Source: Labia minor
Lineage: Eukaryota; Arthropoda; Insecta; Dermaptera; Spongiphoridae
Direction of reading: 5' to 3'
NCBI GenBank assembly: GCA_963082975.1
Contig: OY720350.1
Span: 45,462,734 to 45,526,733, forward strand
Length of the DNA stretch: 64,000 nucleotides
The first letter of the stretch is position 1. The number at the start of each line of letters is the position of its first letter. Positions 1-12,360 of this stretch are shown here, in pieces. Made by a program: the position numbers and the translations under genes. The notes below the pieces were generated by a model. That model made no database searches. It had not been told where the DNA came from and saw only the letters and a list, made by a program, of their open reading frames with translations.

Positions 1-229
1 ATAGTTCGCTCGCTTTTGTTCTGGAAATTTCGATGTGAAAGATGTACCTAGTTCTGGTCGACCTATCGTTGAAAAAGTCGATGAAATTATGGAAAAGATT
101 GACAAGGACCGTCACATAGCAGCCATGACATTGTCAAGGAACTAAACATTCATCATCAAACGGTTTTGAACCATTTAAAAAAGGCTGGCTACAAAAAGAA
201 GCTTGATGTTTGGGTACCACATGATTAGA
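1..229 (+). pseudogene. mariner transposase N-terminal fragment
   Basis: Reading from about base 20, one frame gives GNFDVKDVPSSGRPIVEKVD followed by more HTH-like sequence. A one-frame jump near 125 leads to HDIVKELNIHHQTVLNHLKK and a stop at about 229. These are the two helix-turn-helix halves of a mariner transposase, which bind the element's terminal repeats. The N terminus lies beyond the window edge. The frame is broken, and a stop follows the WVPH motif where the catalytic domain should begin, so this is a dead fragment. Confidence 0.8.
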
Positions 230-910
230 AATACGAAAAAACTTTTTCGACTACCCTATATTATATTTTATATTCAATATTAAGGTTTAATAGAATGTGG
301 TCTAATATTAAGCAGTTATAGTATTCCTTATGTACTACTAATTTATGCATATCAATGATTTTTAATTTAATAATTAAAAAGGTGAGAGAAAATATTGAAT
401 TATGAATTAAATTAAACAACTGATAAATGAATTTTCTACACAAAAGTAAACTTAGTAAAAGTAAAGTAGAAAATGGGTGTTGAAAGTTAAATCAATCCAA
501 TTTTGTTAGATATAATTTTGTTTATTTAAGTATTTGAGTCATTTAAACGTGAAACTTTAAATATTTTATTTTCAATGAAATTAACTTTATTGTAAAGATG
601 ATTTTTTGCAATTAATGTTTCAAAATAATTTCATTCATGTAACTATCGCAGCTAAATGGTGGAATCTAGATGTCCAATTTTTGCAGCAATTGCTACTGTG
701 TCTCATCAATAATTCGCCAAATGTTTTGTTTCTAATAAAATAGTCTATGGATTATTGATGTAGAGACTTGACATATTTTCAAAGAAAATAATTCAGTGGG
801 ATTAGATAACACGAACTCGGTGGCTAATTAACAGGGCCATTACATGAAATTGTTCATTGACTAAATGTTTCATTGAATAAATTAATCCTGAAGTACGTAA
901 AAGATAGTTA
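230..910. other. AT-rich spacer
   Basis: No coding, repeat-family or RNA signal was recognised here. Confidence 0.5.
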
Positions 911-1450
911 CGAGGGCAGGTCAATAAGTCCATGCCTTTCTGAATGAAACACAAGTATTTGGATAAATAATTATTTTATTTTCAACGTAGTCTTCTTGGA
1001 GCTCTATACACTTCGTCCAACGTTTCTCCAATTTTTTTATCCCACCAAAAAATAAGATTTGTCGAGGACATTAAACTAGGTATTTGTTTGTGAGATGATT
1101 TCATCGTTGGAACCAAATCTTTTTCCATCGAGCCATTTCTTCAGGTTTGAAAACAAAAAATAATCACTTGGGGATAAATCCGGAGAATAGTTAGTTTGAT
1201 GACCATGGCGGTTAAGGGAGCATTTCGTATTCGAATTCATGGATTTTCATGAAAATTCACTTTTTTCCATTTTCTTCTCAAATCACGAGGAAGTCTGCTA
1301 TTAATGGATGTCAAACAAAAACTAAAAGACCCAGCAGGTTCAAATTTCTACAGGAGTCAGGTGATAGTTGCCTGCTGACAGGAGCAGTGTTGTCATTTCA
1401 TTTAAGCGAGGCAAAATTCAAAAATTCACGGTCATATTGACTTGCCCTCG
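911..1450 (-). mobile_element. Deleted mariner-type element (family M1, copy 1)
   Basis: Terminal inverted repeats CGAGGGCAGGTCAATAAGTC and, at the other end, the complement of CGAGGGCAAGTCAATATGAC are flanked by TA on both sides, the target duplication expected of mariner elements. The minus strand in the middle reads YSPDLSPSDYFLFSNLKKWL and then a decayed FDKSYFLxG-like tail. This is the region around the third catalytic Asp of mariner transposases (YSPDLxPSDYxLF). The N-terminal two thirds is missing and the reading frame is broken. A second copy lies at 53208-54573. Confidence 0.8.
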
Positions 1451-1452
1451 TA

Positions 1453-3073
1453 CCATGTCCAACGAGAATTGATTGATTTTGGGCTTCTTCAAAACTACGC
1501 TGATCAGCTACTGTTTTATTCGGTCTGCACGTCGCGAAAACAATACATAGTTAATTAATTAGTTTCGCAATCAGAACCATTTTATTTTGCTAAAAATCAA
1601 CAAACTGGCGTTGATCTATTCATTCATGGCAAATCAAACTAATCTCAAAATCTCTCTCGGTCATCAAACTAAACAGAATTATCATCTTAGAGAGGTTCAT
1701 ATTAGAACATATTAATAATATATAAATTGATATATATATATTTTACTTTTTTAAATATCAATATACAATATATAAATAATATAATTTATTTAGTGACCAA
1801 TTATATAATTCTATTTTATTATTTATTTATTTTTTGTTTACTCTCTCTCTCTCTTTGGTTTGTTTATTTAAAATGTTATGTTTTTTTATTTCTACCTCTT
1901 TTACATTATAAAGGGATCAAAAACGATCAAAAAATCAATTTCATCAACATTTATTAATATAATATAATAATTAATTATTTATATAAATAATATTATTTTA
2001 TTTGTTTGCTCTAAATAATTGATAAATAATCAATAAGTGTAATTATTTATATTGAATAAAATCATTTAAAAATGACAGTTATTCACCTTATAACAAATTA
2101 ATTATTAACACCCATAATTTTATAGATAATATATATTATTTATATGTTTTATAGTTTATACCTAAATGAATGGAAGTATTTTCGAATCAATCATTATAAA
2201 TGAGCAACTGCTTAATGAGATAATCTCATGAATGTCAATCAAAAGAAGACAGGTGTTATATTTTCCATTCTAATACGAATCGATGAACCTGATGATCATT
2301 TTCACTCGTAATGAAATGATAAATTATTATTATCATTTGGAATTGAAATCTTTTATTTGAAATTATATCACGATACATTCAAATGATTGAAAATCTATAA
2401 TATTTTTTTTTTTAGTCATACTTTTTTCTCAATTTAATTGATCTATTATATTATTTAATCTAAAAAAAAAAGATCGCTCGTTAATTATTCAATCAGCTGG
2501 CGCATCAAAAGTTTCCAATCGATTCTTTCAATGAACCTGTCGGTATTTTTCCGTTAATCAATGAAATAATAATGAAAATGAATTAAAGATTTTTATTTGA
2601 TAGATGGGTTTTAAATTTACGAGTTTTTACTTTCATATGATTATTTTATTTTATGCTATTTTTTTTTTTAATTATACCACAAAATTCCTAATATGAATGG
2701 AATTTATTTCAAGTATTTAGCTCAATTTTAAGTCCCGCGAACAACCTCGTGTTCACTATTCTGGAAAGATAAGTGTGTTCCAAATTTCTTAAATATTTTT
2801 ACTTTTTACTTTTAATATATTTTTAATTAATTATAAATATTTATTAGTCTAGAAAAACAAAAATTATAAAAAAATTATAATTTAGTCCATAACAATATTA
2901 ATTTGTCATTAAGGTTGATAAAATTGATTATAAATTGAAAACTTAATAATTATTTTGGAAATATAATTATTTAAAATATCTTTAAGCATTCAAAATAAGG
3001 TAAAAGCACCAGTAGTTGGTCATTTTCAAGAAAAATATAGAAAATAAAAATAACCCTAATCTTTGTATAATTT
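1453..3073. other. AT-rich spacer
   Basis: Low-complexity AT-rich sequence with short (CT)n near 1842 and poly-T runs. Short ORFs here are compositionally AT-driven. Nothing was recognised. Confidence 0.5.
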
Positions 3074-3694
3074 AAAATAAGTTGACCTGTGGCCAGGTCC
3101 GAACCGACCGACGGTTTGAAGTAAAATAATTTCCAGCTACAGAAACAATTTCAAATAATTTTAATATATCTATTAATGTAATAAAAAACAGATATGGATA
3201 GAACATAAATATTTTTAATTTTATTTTATTTATAATATATATGTAAGACCAGGCTGTGACGTCATGCATGGCTGGATGACGTCATATAATTTTAAATTAA
3301 GAAAAAAACTAATAAAGATGATTTTTCTCGAGTATAAAAGCAATGCAAAGTGCATGATTCGTGATGATATGTAAAAAATCTCCTCATGTGAAATTTGGTG
3401 TGAAAATAACCCTTCCCTTTCTATCGTCGATCGCTAATACTACCACTTCCGGTTTCCGGATTGGCACCAAAAGTTGATCAATTCATCCCACTGATGCATT
3501 AAGTAAATATACCAAATTTCATCAAAATCCGTTGAGCCGTTCAGGCTGTACACATCTATACGGACGGACGGACAGACATCATGCTAAAAATACTCTTTTC
3601 TGTTTAGAAAATGCATGATTCGTGGAGATATGTAAAAATCTCCACATGTGAAATTTGGTGTGAAAACAATACCTCCCTTACTGTCGGTAAAAAT
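3074..3694 (-). mobile_element. Helentron-like family B, copy B1
   Basis: Runs from AATAAGTTGACCTGTGGCC to the GTCGGTAAAAA end. Read on the minus strand, the element has a 5' CCGACCGACG-type subterminal repeat, a (GTCC)n-GTCT microsatellite, the core GGCTCAACGGATTTTGATG followed by AAATTTGGTA, then the inverted partner of the subterminal repeat, and a terminal hairpin (ACCTG-TGGC-CAGGT). This is the layout of non-autonomous Helentrons (DINE-1/mini-me). Two TGACGTCA palindromes lie at 3257 and 3277. Here the first-listed subterminal repeat has lost a few bases (CTGTCGGT). Confidence 0.7.
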
Positions 3695-5644
3695 ACCACT
3701 ATATATCACAAGCCATCCGTCATATAGTCCATTCCATCTATTACTGTGGAAGATTTTAAACTGGAAAAGATAATAAGAAGTATAGTTATTGAATTTATTA
3801 TTTTCTTAATTATTTTTATTAGTAAGTTGCTCCATTTTAATGTTATACACTAAAATAACTAATTTAGAAATAAGAAAATAAAATAAATAATTAGTTAATT
3901 AATTTACATTTGTTTTGAAATAAAATTATTACCTCTGAATCTTTAAGAGATTAAATGATATTTAAAAATAAAAATATATTTAAACGTTTTTTGATTATTT
4001 TAATTAAGACTTTTCTTATTTATTAGCGCGTATTTAATTTAATTGAAATTTTATTTATCTTTGATGATCTTATTTAAATCGAATTATAATGCTAAAAATT
4101 CTTGGAAATAGTTATGCAATTTCTAAGAAAATTTTTTGAATTCATTTCCAGTTTTTCTAAGAATTTCAAGTTGTATTCACTCAGATTGAATCCAAAGGGC
4201 TTGATATTTTTTTTTAGAATGTCCGTAGACGGTCATTCATCCGGATGACCTGTTGATTCTCTAATAAAATCACTAAGAATCTTTTCTAAAATTCCAAGAA
4301 CGAAATAGAATTAAATCAACCAAAAAAAAAATACAAAGCATTTTTCTTTAAATTGAAAATTATATAAAAATCTATATGAATTCAAATAAAAAATAATGCA
4401 CCTTAAATTTTTATTTAATTCCTAAACAAATTTAATTTCATTCAATTTATGATATCAAAAATCGATAGGTAAAACATTTTTTAAAAAAATATAAAAATAA
4501 AAGATGAAATTGCTATAATAATTATTTCTTTAGTCAAAAATTTTTATGAAGGTGAAGTAGGAAGTCTAAAATCAAATAATCATTCCTTTTTCTATGTAAT
4601 ATATAAATTAATGTTGACATTTTGATGGCTCTTCTTCAAAGATATAATATTATCATTAAAATTGAAATCTTTTGAATAATATTCATGAAATTATTATAAA
4701 TTAGTATCTTAAAGGTAAAAAATATAATTTTTTTTAATTATATTTTATTTTAAATTATATTTTACATTATCTTCTTACTATTATAAAAGTTAAATCATAT
4801 ACAATTTAAAATTAAGTCAATATAGTGAAAATAAATTAAATTATTTCATATAACTTTACTATAATTATTACTAAATAAATTATCTTAATCTCAATAGTAG
4901 AGTAGTCATTAATGTACTTTGCCAGCAAACAAACTTAGCTTATTTGTTATTATTCATTGCATTTTATAAAATTCCTGTGCCCAATTGGATATCAAATGGA
5001 ATATGTGCCAAAACCGCATTGTATTATATTAATACATTAATTTTTTTCAAACGAGAATCTCTCTCTACTAAAAAATCTCTTTAAATGAATTTTAATTTGT
5101 TTTGAAATTTATTTTTTTTTTTTTTTTTGGCTGCGGATACCCATTATCTAATTTCTTCTATTATATATTGAATACATGTCTGAAAGTCATGATATAAATT
5201 CCAAATGAGCAACCCTTTGCTATTATAATGGAAAATTAATTCAAGTGATTTATAACTTAAGTTATATTTAAATACTCTTTAAAACAATTTTATTATTCCA
5301 TAAGGGATATATACAAAGACTAAAATGTAGAGCCGTTGGATTAGTGAGAAGATACAAAATATTTGAATTGTGATATTTATAAAATATTGAATTGGACCGT
5401 TTGGAATCTTAATTAAAATATTATTCCATTAATCTAAAAATAATTATACAATTTGTTTTTATTTTTTCTAATAATATTCTAACATTGATAGTAGAATTAA
5501 TAAAACTTTTTTTTTTATCGATTTATTATATTTTTTTTATTTGGCAATATTGGAAAATTCCAATCTGATTAATCCCGGGAAAATTTTATTATAAACATTC
5601 CAAGGAAAAATAAAATAATAAATAGAAAAAAAATACAATTTTTT
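3695..5644. other. AT-rich spacer
   Basis: AT-rich sequence with long T runs (for example near 5110-5127). No gene or repeat family was recognised. Confidence 0.5.
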
Positions 5645-6273
5645 ACTATCTCGTAAGAGATAGTATTGCGATCACGAAAATTTTCGATGTTGAGATTTTG
5701 ATGTTTTTATACGTTTTGAAGGTTCCTGAATCATTTTCACTAAGGTTGAGAAAAATGTCTCTCTGTGTGTGTGTATATATAAATATATATGTGTGTATGT
5801 GTGTGTGTGTGTATGTATGTAACCAAGATTACGCAAAAACGGTTTGAGCTAGAATCATGTATTTTAGTACTCGGGCTTTATTCAAAATTCGTAGTTTTCT
5901 ATCAACTTTTGAGAAATTTAGCTCTACCGGAAGAGGGTTATTACTTACAACGTTTTGATTTTTTTTCCTCTAAAGTGACCGTAAAAATAAAGATATATGT
6001 TTGATAATTTTTCACATGATTAATAATTGTATAAAACTGCTATATATAGAATTTCAGCTTGACTTATTTGCTTAAAGTACCAGAATTCATTTTTTAACAC
6101 TGCAAATCTCACGCGCCAACACGTGCCATGGTGCCATCAATAAAAAGCCAAACATGTGCTGGTTTAATATTTATTATTTATAATTTATAATTAATTAAAT
6201 TTAATTTAAATATAATATATTATGTTATTTAATCCAATTCAAATTGCGAGATAGTCGAGTGGAGACACTCCAG
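5645..6273 (+). mobile_element. Helentron-like family A, copy A1
   Basis: Starts with ACTATCTCGTAAGAGATAGT, a 5' hairpin. It then has a (GT)n block at 5765-5820, the core AAAAACGGTTTGAGCTAGAA, AT-rich sequence, and ends GCGAGATAGTCGAGTGG plus the hairpin TGGAG-ACA-CTCCA. ACTATCTCG at the 5' end is the inverse of CGAGATAGT near the 3' end, a subterminal inverted repeat of Helentron type. There is no coding capacity: the ORF across the (GT)n block is just repeat translation. Full-length-looking reference copy. Confidence 0.7.
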
Positions 6274-7492
6274 CTTATTTTATTTTCTATTTGTTACAAT
6301 TTTTAAACAAATACATAAATATTTATTATTCAAGGAATAAAAGTAAACCCATTAAAGAAACTTTTCCTTTTACTAATTACTTTTCCCTTATTTTGTCTGC
6401 TTATAATATGCTTTAATTATTCTTATTATGATTAAAAGCTTTCGTTTATTTAAACGATGCTAATGAACTTGGAAGTTCACCGGTTCTATGTTTTATATTA
6501 TTTCTATTTTTATTCCTCTTGGTTTATTAATAGTAAATTAGAATACGATAAGAATATATTTCATCATGGTTTTTTTTTCCTTAATTTTTTAAAAAATAGG
6601 AAAGTATTAATATAGAAAATTATATAATAATAATTTATAAATAATTTTTAATTATAATAAGTTAATATATAAGTTGAGAATGTTTCTTTTTTGAAAGAAA
6701 ATTTAAAAATAATGAAAAACTTATACAGAAAAAATTATTTCAAACATATGCAGCCTTTCTTTATTTATTTGCAATCTTTAATTCCTCTCTAATGACTACT
6801 TAAATTGTGTACAAATAATTCTAATATTCTAAATTAATAATCCTGATTTATAATTTCTTATAATTATGAATTTTTTTTTTTTAAGAAATTAAATGAATAA
6901 ACTTTTCTTTATACATATTTTTAAGGAACCATTTTAATAATAAATAATAAAGCATCTTAATTGAACAATTTTAGTATGTATTCAGCAAGCGGGCCGAATT
7001 CGGCCCTCTATTTTATTTTATCCCACCCTCATAACAAACTTATTAAATATCACTCTCAGTAATTGAAAAATATTTTTTCCTATATACATATCAGATCGTA
7101 TTATTGAAATATATTTACTAAAATCAAATTATAACTTTAAATATGTTATATAAATTATTTTTCCATGCAATTTAGTTTTTTTATAAATATATTTAAATTT
7201 TTTCTTAAAATAATATAATTTCTTATTTTCTTACTCATCAAACGCTATTATTAACTTAAACTCTCAACTATTTATTATTATACACTAGTAAATTAACTAA
7301 ATTATATTTAAGATTATAGGATTTAGAAGGGATTTTACTTTCTAAAAAAAATATTTTGCATTCATATCTATCCATATAATTAATTATTTATCATTTTTTA
7401 AAAATTAAATTCTATTTTAAAATTGAATTGTATTTTGAATTCATATGAGAGTAATAAATAAAATATAATATATTAAGTGAAATATTTCATTA
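6274..7492. other. AT-rich spacer with hAT-like scrap
   Basis: Mostly AT-rich. A perfect 16-bp palindrome GGGCCGAATTCGGCCC at 6991-7006 resembles the GGGCCGNATNCGGCCC end motif of hAT-type repeats seen elsewhere in the window, so it may be a tiny relic. Nothing else was recognised. Confidence 0.4.
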
Positions 7493-7500
7493 TTGATATA

Positions 7501-7658
7501 TAGAGAGCGCAAAAAAGGCGCCTAAAAAGGCGAAAAAGGCGCCTAAAAGGGCGAAAAAGGCGTTTTTTTAAATCTAGCAGTGTGTTTGATTTTTATAGAT
7601 CGATGGAGATCTAGGCTCAATTTTTGAAAAAGGCAAATGCCATTTTTTGCGCTCTCTA
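7501..7658. mobile_element. 158-bp MITE with 8-bp target duplication
   Basis: TAGAGAGCGCAAAAAAGGC at the left and the inverse TGCGCTCTCTA at the right form terminal inverted repeats. The 8-bp TTGATATA occurs directly on both sides (7493-7500 and 7659-7666). An internal minisatellite of AAAAAGGCG and GGCGCC units fills the left half. The 8-bp TSD is compatible with hAT-type transposition. No similar copy was seen in this window. Confidence 0.75.
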
Positions 7659-7770
7659 TTGATATATACATACTAATAATGCCACACATAAGCAGAGGCG
7701 GATTAAACGGCGGGCGGACCGGGCGGCCGCCCGGGGCCCACCAGCCCGAGGGGCCCACCGAAACCTAAAT

Positions 7771-8304
7771 AAATAAGTTGACCTGTGGCCAGGTCCGAAC
7801 CGACCGACAGTTTGAAGTAAATTAATTAGCAGCTACAGAAACAATTTCAAATAATTTTCATATATCTATTAATGTAATAAAAAACAGATAGGCATACATA
7901 AATAATAAATATAAACATTTTTAATTTTATTTTATTTATAATATATATGCAAGACCAGGCTGTGACGTCATGAATGGCTGGATGACGTAATATAATTTTA
8001 AATTAAGAAAAAACTAATGAAGATGATTTTTCTCGAGGTTAAAACCAATACAAAGTGCATAACACGTGGAGATATGTCCTCACGTGAAATTTGATATGAA
8101 AATAACCCTTCACTTCCTCTCTTCGATCGGCAATACTAGCACTTCCGGTTTCCGGATTTGCACCAAAAGTTGATCAATTCATCCTACTGATGTATTAAGT
8201 AAATATACCAAATTTCATCAAAATCGGTTGAGCCGTTCAAAATCTCCACATGTGAAATTTGGTGTGAAAACAATACCTCCTTACTATCGTCGGTCGGTAA
8301 AAAT
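7771..8304 (-). mobile_element. Helentron-like family B, copy B2 (internally deleted)
   Basis: Has both family-B ends (AATAAGTTGACCTGTGGCC and CGTCGGTCGGTAAAAA). About 100 bp around the (GTCC)n block is missing: GAGCCGTTC is joined directly to AAAATCTCCACATG. One intact TGACGTCA is present (7973-7980); the second has become TGACGTAA. It is nested in the hAT-type element. Confidence 0.7.
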
Positions 8305-8434
8305 ATTTCCTTAAAAAAAATTTAAAAAAGCTGTTGAGTTTATGGATAATCGGAGTTTAAATAAAACAAGTTATTCTTGATACAGATCTTTATTCGATCG
8401 TGTTTGAACCCCGACTAACTTAAGAAAAAAAAAT

Positions 8435-8626
8435 CTGGAGTGTCTCCACTCGACTATCTCGCAGATTTGAATTGAATTAATTATCATATATATTATATTT
8501 AAATTAAATTTAATTAATTATAAATTAATAAATAATATTTATTAAACCAGCGCGTATTTGGATCTTTGTTGATGACACCACGTCACATGCTGGCACATGA
8601 TTTGCAGCCGTGTTAAAAAATTAATT
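8435..8626 (-). mobile_element. Family A, copy A2 (3' part only)
   Basis: Begins with CTGGAGTGTCTCCACTCGAC and runs through the AT-rich subterminal region to the GTGTTAAAAAATTAAT motif, where it stops. The core and (GT)n half are absent. Confidence 0.65.
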
Positions 8627-8858
8627 TAATATTTCAAAAATACAAATATATATATCATTTTTGCTAGTATAATAACTAATAAGATATATGGAGAGGGTCC
8701 GAGGCCCTCATCACTTTATCACTTATAAATAATGAAATTTAATATATATAATTAAAAACTTAGTATATAAAATATAATAATATATAATATATAACAAAAT
8801 AATATAAAATAAAAAATTGTTTCTAATTGAATTATAGAAAGAAAATATGTATACATTT

Positions 8859-8898
<40 letters not shown>

Positions 8899-9496
8899 TA
8901 AATATATATATTATCTTTTTCTAATGAAAAACATTTGTTAAATTATTTTCTTTATCAATTTAATTATTAATATATAAAAAATAAATGTTATTCTTAATTT
9001 TATAAATGCAGGAGGCAAACGGGCACAGCCAGAATAATTCGATTGTTTATATGATTGCATGGAAAAGCGATAAGCGACTCGGCCAATTCTTTGAAAAAGA
9101 ATATTAAAATATTAAAATAAAATAAAATAAATTAGAATAAAATAAAAGAATTTGATTTTTAGTATTCATTGAACAGTGAATCGGAAAAGATGCCACCAAA
9201 ATGGCTGAGTTAACGTTCTAACAGGTAATTAACAACTGTTATATTGTATTTACACACACTAATAATCTCTTTTTAATTATTAATATATTATTAATTAATC
9301 ATAGTTATTCGTTTAATAAACTTCCTCTATGAATAGATTTATTAATTATGATTATAATATTATTATTCATACTCATAAACTCGTAAAGTTATATAAATAC
9401 TTTATATACCTCAATTACTTTTTCTAAGGTGAATTACAAATGATTTGTATTTGATATTCTTTGAATAATGAAGGAAAAACTAAAATAAAAAAAATA

Positions 9497-9803
9497 TGGA
9501 ATGTCTATCCCCCAATTTGAATTGAATTAAATTACATATATTATATCTAAATTAAATTTAATTAATTATAAATTATAAATTAAAATTAATAAATAATATT
9601 TATTGAACCAGCGTATGTTTGGCTCTTTGTTGATGGCACCACGTCACGTGTTGGCGCGTGAGATTTGCAGTGTTAAAAAAATAATTATGGTACTTTCAGC
9701 GATTCAATCAAGCTGAAATTCTATATATAGCAGTTTTATACAATTATTAATCATGGGAAAAATTATCAAACCTATATCTTTATTTTTACGGTCACTTTAG
9801 AAG
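9497..9803 (-). mobile_element. Family A, copy A3 (degenerate end, truncated)
   Basis: The terminal hairpin is decayed (GGAATGTCTATCCCCC). The body then matches family A through the CACGTCACGTG region, GCGATTCAATCAAGCTGAAA and the TTTTTACGGTCACTTTAG stretch. It stops abruptly just before the intact terminus of copy A4, giving a head-to-tail pair. Confidence 0.65.
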
Positions 9804-9811
9804 AAAATAAG

Positions 9812-10362
9812 CTGGAGTGTCTCCACTCGACTATCTCGCAATTTGAATTGGATTAAATAACATAATATATTATATTTAAATTAAATTTAATTAATTATAA
9901 ATTATAAATAATAAATATTAAACCAGCGCAAATTTGGCTTTTTATTGATGGCACCATGGCACGTGTTGGCGCGTGAGATTTGCAGTGTTAAAAAAATAAT
10001 TCTGGTACTTTCAGCGATTCAATCAAGCTGAAATTCTATATATAGCAGTTTTATACAATTATTAATCTTGTGAAAAATTATCAAACATATATCTTTATTT
10101 TTACGGTCACTTTAGAGGAAAAAAAATCAAAACGTTGTAAGTAATGACCCTCTTCTGGTTGAGCTACATTTCTCAAAAGTTGATAGAAAACTATGAATTT
10201 TGAATAATGTCCATGTACCAAATTTCATCATTCTAGCTCAAACCGTTTTTGCGTAATCTTGTCTACATACACACACACACACACACACATACACACACAC
10301 AGACACAGACATTTTTCTCAACCTTAGTGAAAATGATTCAGGATCTCTTACGAGATATAGTA
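9812..10362 (-). mobile_element. Family A, copy A4
   Basis: Complete or nearly so: CTGGAGTGTCTCCACTCGAC end, AT-rich part, core (inverse of AAAAACGGTTTGAGCTAGAA), an (AC)n block at about 10267-10302, and the TCTCTTACGAGATA terminus. It lies immediately behind A3 in the same orientation. Confidence 0.7.
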
Positions 10363-10550
10363 ATAATCAATTTTGGGTCTCAGCGACCACAGTAAAAATG
10401 ATGTATTTTTTACATAAGTAATATATATGTAAGTATAAAACAGCGAAAATTATAATATAAACAAAATTTGTCTTTCAATTATAATTATAAATAACAGAGG
10501 GCCCATTTCAATTTTACCCTCAATCAACTTAATCCGCCACTGCACATGAG

Positions 10551-10862
10551 ACAGAAAGAAAGATAAACATCGTCAACGCGATTAGTAAATTTAGATATTT
10601 ATTTATTAAATCTTTATATACTTATATATAATGTAATAACAACTTTTAAAATTATGAATATCGTTTAATATAATCAATTTTATTATTATATACAGTATAT
10701 TATTTAACATTATTATACCATAAATATATAATCCTTTCGGCAATTTGCTTTCTGGTCAAAAGTTACACATAGCTACTATAAGTTTAACTTTAATCTAAAA
10801 TACTAGCTATCTTATATAATTTCATAAAGTAGTTAGTTCCAAAGCATCGCGATTGAGAAATA
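10551..10862. other. AT-rich spacer
   Basis: Nothing was recognised. Confidence 0.5.
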
Positions 10863-11328
10863 CGAAAAGTTTACGACCTGACCAAGAAAAACGATGTTTT
10901 TCAATTTTTTTGTTTGTTTTATTTGTCAACATAATCTCCATCAACACTGATACATTTCTCATAACGGTGTTCTAATTAATTTAATTAATTAATAAATTAT
11001 TTAATTAATTAATTAAATTTGATTTAATTTAATTTAAGTCTCATCAATAGTTATGAATCGACGCAAAAATTCGTTTATATTACGCCTACAGCGCCAAATT
11101 GTCGTTAGAAATGGTTTTTCGAAGCAATTTTTGGTCTAACGTTAGGAAATGCGGCACCCACGTTGCACACAGCTTTCCATATTCAAATGGTTTTGCAAAA
11201 TATTTCGCACACGTTCAGCTGACATCGTACAGGTCTCAATTATCTTGAATTTTGAAAAATAAAACAAAAAAAAAATTGAAAAACATCGTTTTTCTTGGCC
11301 AGGCCGGAAACTTGTCAGACCACCCTCG
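10863..11328 (-). mobile_element. Deleted mariner-type element
   Basis: Ends CGAAAAGTTTACGACCTGAC and (inverted) CGAGGGTGGTCTGACAAGTT continue into a near-identical inner inverted repeat containing CCAAGAAAAACGATGTTTTT, so the TIRs are about 60 bp long. TA flanks both ends. The minus strand reads SAERVRNILQNHLNMES, then after frame breaks NEFLRRFITIDET. This is the region around the first catalytic Asp of mariner transposases (FLRRFxTxDET). The remaining catalytic region is replaced by an AT-rich tract at 10973-11035. Confidence 0.75.
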
Positions 11329-11330
11329 TA

Positions 11331-12352
11331 GTTAAATAATTTCAATACACTTTTGCCAAAATATAATATTTTTGAAAAATTCTATATTTTCCATTAAAGA
11401 TTTTCTCTATTTTTTGCAGAGTGATGCAATCAGAGAATAGTCGAATTACAACTATCTCATTGAACATAAATTAGATGAATATTGCTCCTGATCTAATAGT
11501 CCATTTACAGTTTGATGGCACAATCATTAGGTGTATCTCTCTTGGGAAATCGAAACACAGGGTAGAGCAGTACAGAGGTCAGTCCAGGAAATTATATTAT
11601 TTGGACACCAAACTTCTCACCCATAAAACCCAATTTAAATAATAAAAATAATGTATTTATATGAAATCTTTATTCAACATGAATAAATATATTCATTTTA
11701 ATCAGATAAGGTTAAAAGATTCAATTATGGATTACAATTTGAATTGATCCAATATATATACATTTATATATATATATATACAAATATAAATTAATTTGGT
11801 AAATTAATTTATAATATCATTACAGTTGATTGCATTTTTGATATCATGATTTATATATCAGAGTAAAATAAACATTCTATGGTTATAACATAAATTTGGA
11901 AATTAATTTATTTATTATAAGTATTTTTTGATAAAGAGAGATAAATAGAATATATAAATATATATGTATTTATTCATAGTCACACACACACACAAGTATA
12001 TACAAATACAAATACCATCTATATACATATTTAAATGTATCATAAGAGATTGGAATTTTGGTTAATATAAATGTGTTGGAGAGCGTTGGTGCTAAAATAT
12101 TTATAAGAGGTAAATTCTCACTCCGGGACGACATTAAACTTGAAACAAAATAGAAATTGAAAAATTAATTCAATCTAAAAGCCAAAATAGTCTTAAATAT
12201 TGTTTTTATATACAATTGAAAGTTTTAATAGATATAGTCAAAAACATAATTTAATTTTTTACTTACAATTTAATTATAAATTCATAAATAATATAAAATA
12301 TTCTTAACATTAGAACATTTCTCCTTTGTGAAATTTGTTGATTAAGAAAATG
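11331..12352. other. Spacer
   Basis: Contains about 180 bp (11410-11590) of less AT-rich sequence preceded by CTATTTTTTGCAG, an acceptor-like site, but all frames close quickly. Short (TA)n and (CA)n tracts lie at 11757-11790 and 11980-11993. No gene was called. Confidence 0.4.
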
Positions 12353-12360
12353 TATGTATA

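Larger units (their letters stand above)
7693..10542. mobile_element. hAT-type element with nested insertions
   Basis: Left end CAGAGGCGGATTAA and right end the inverse of CAGTGGCGGATTAA are flanked by 8-bp duplications CACATAAG / CACATGAG (one mismatch). The left terminus continues into a very GC-rich patch (7700-7765) typical of these MITEs. Most of the 2.85-kb length is later insertions: family B at 7771-8304 and family A pieces at 8435-8626, 9497-9803 and 9812-10362. No transposase frame is visible. The same terminal family occurs at 50858-51792. Confidence 0.7.

Noticed and set aside
1727-1957. 76-codon Ile/Tyr-rich ORF
   Set aside because: Low-complexity AT-rich translation with no other evidence of coding.
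5789-6004. 71-codon ORF starting with alternating Met/Cys/Val
   Set aside because: Translation of the (GT)n block and core of family A. Other copies do not keep the frame.
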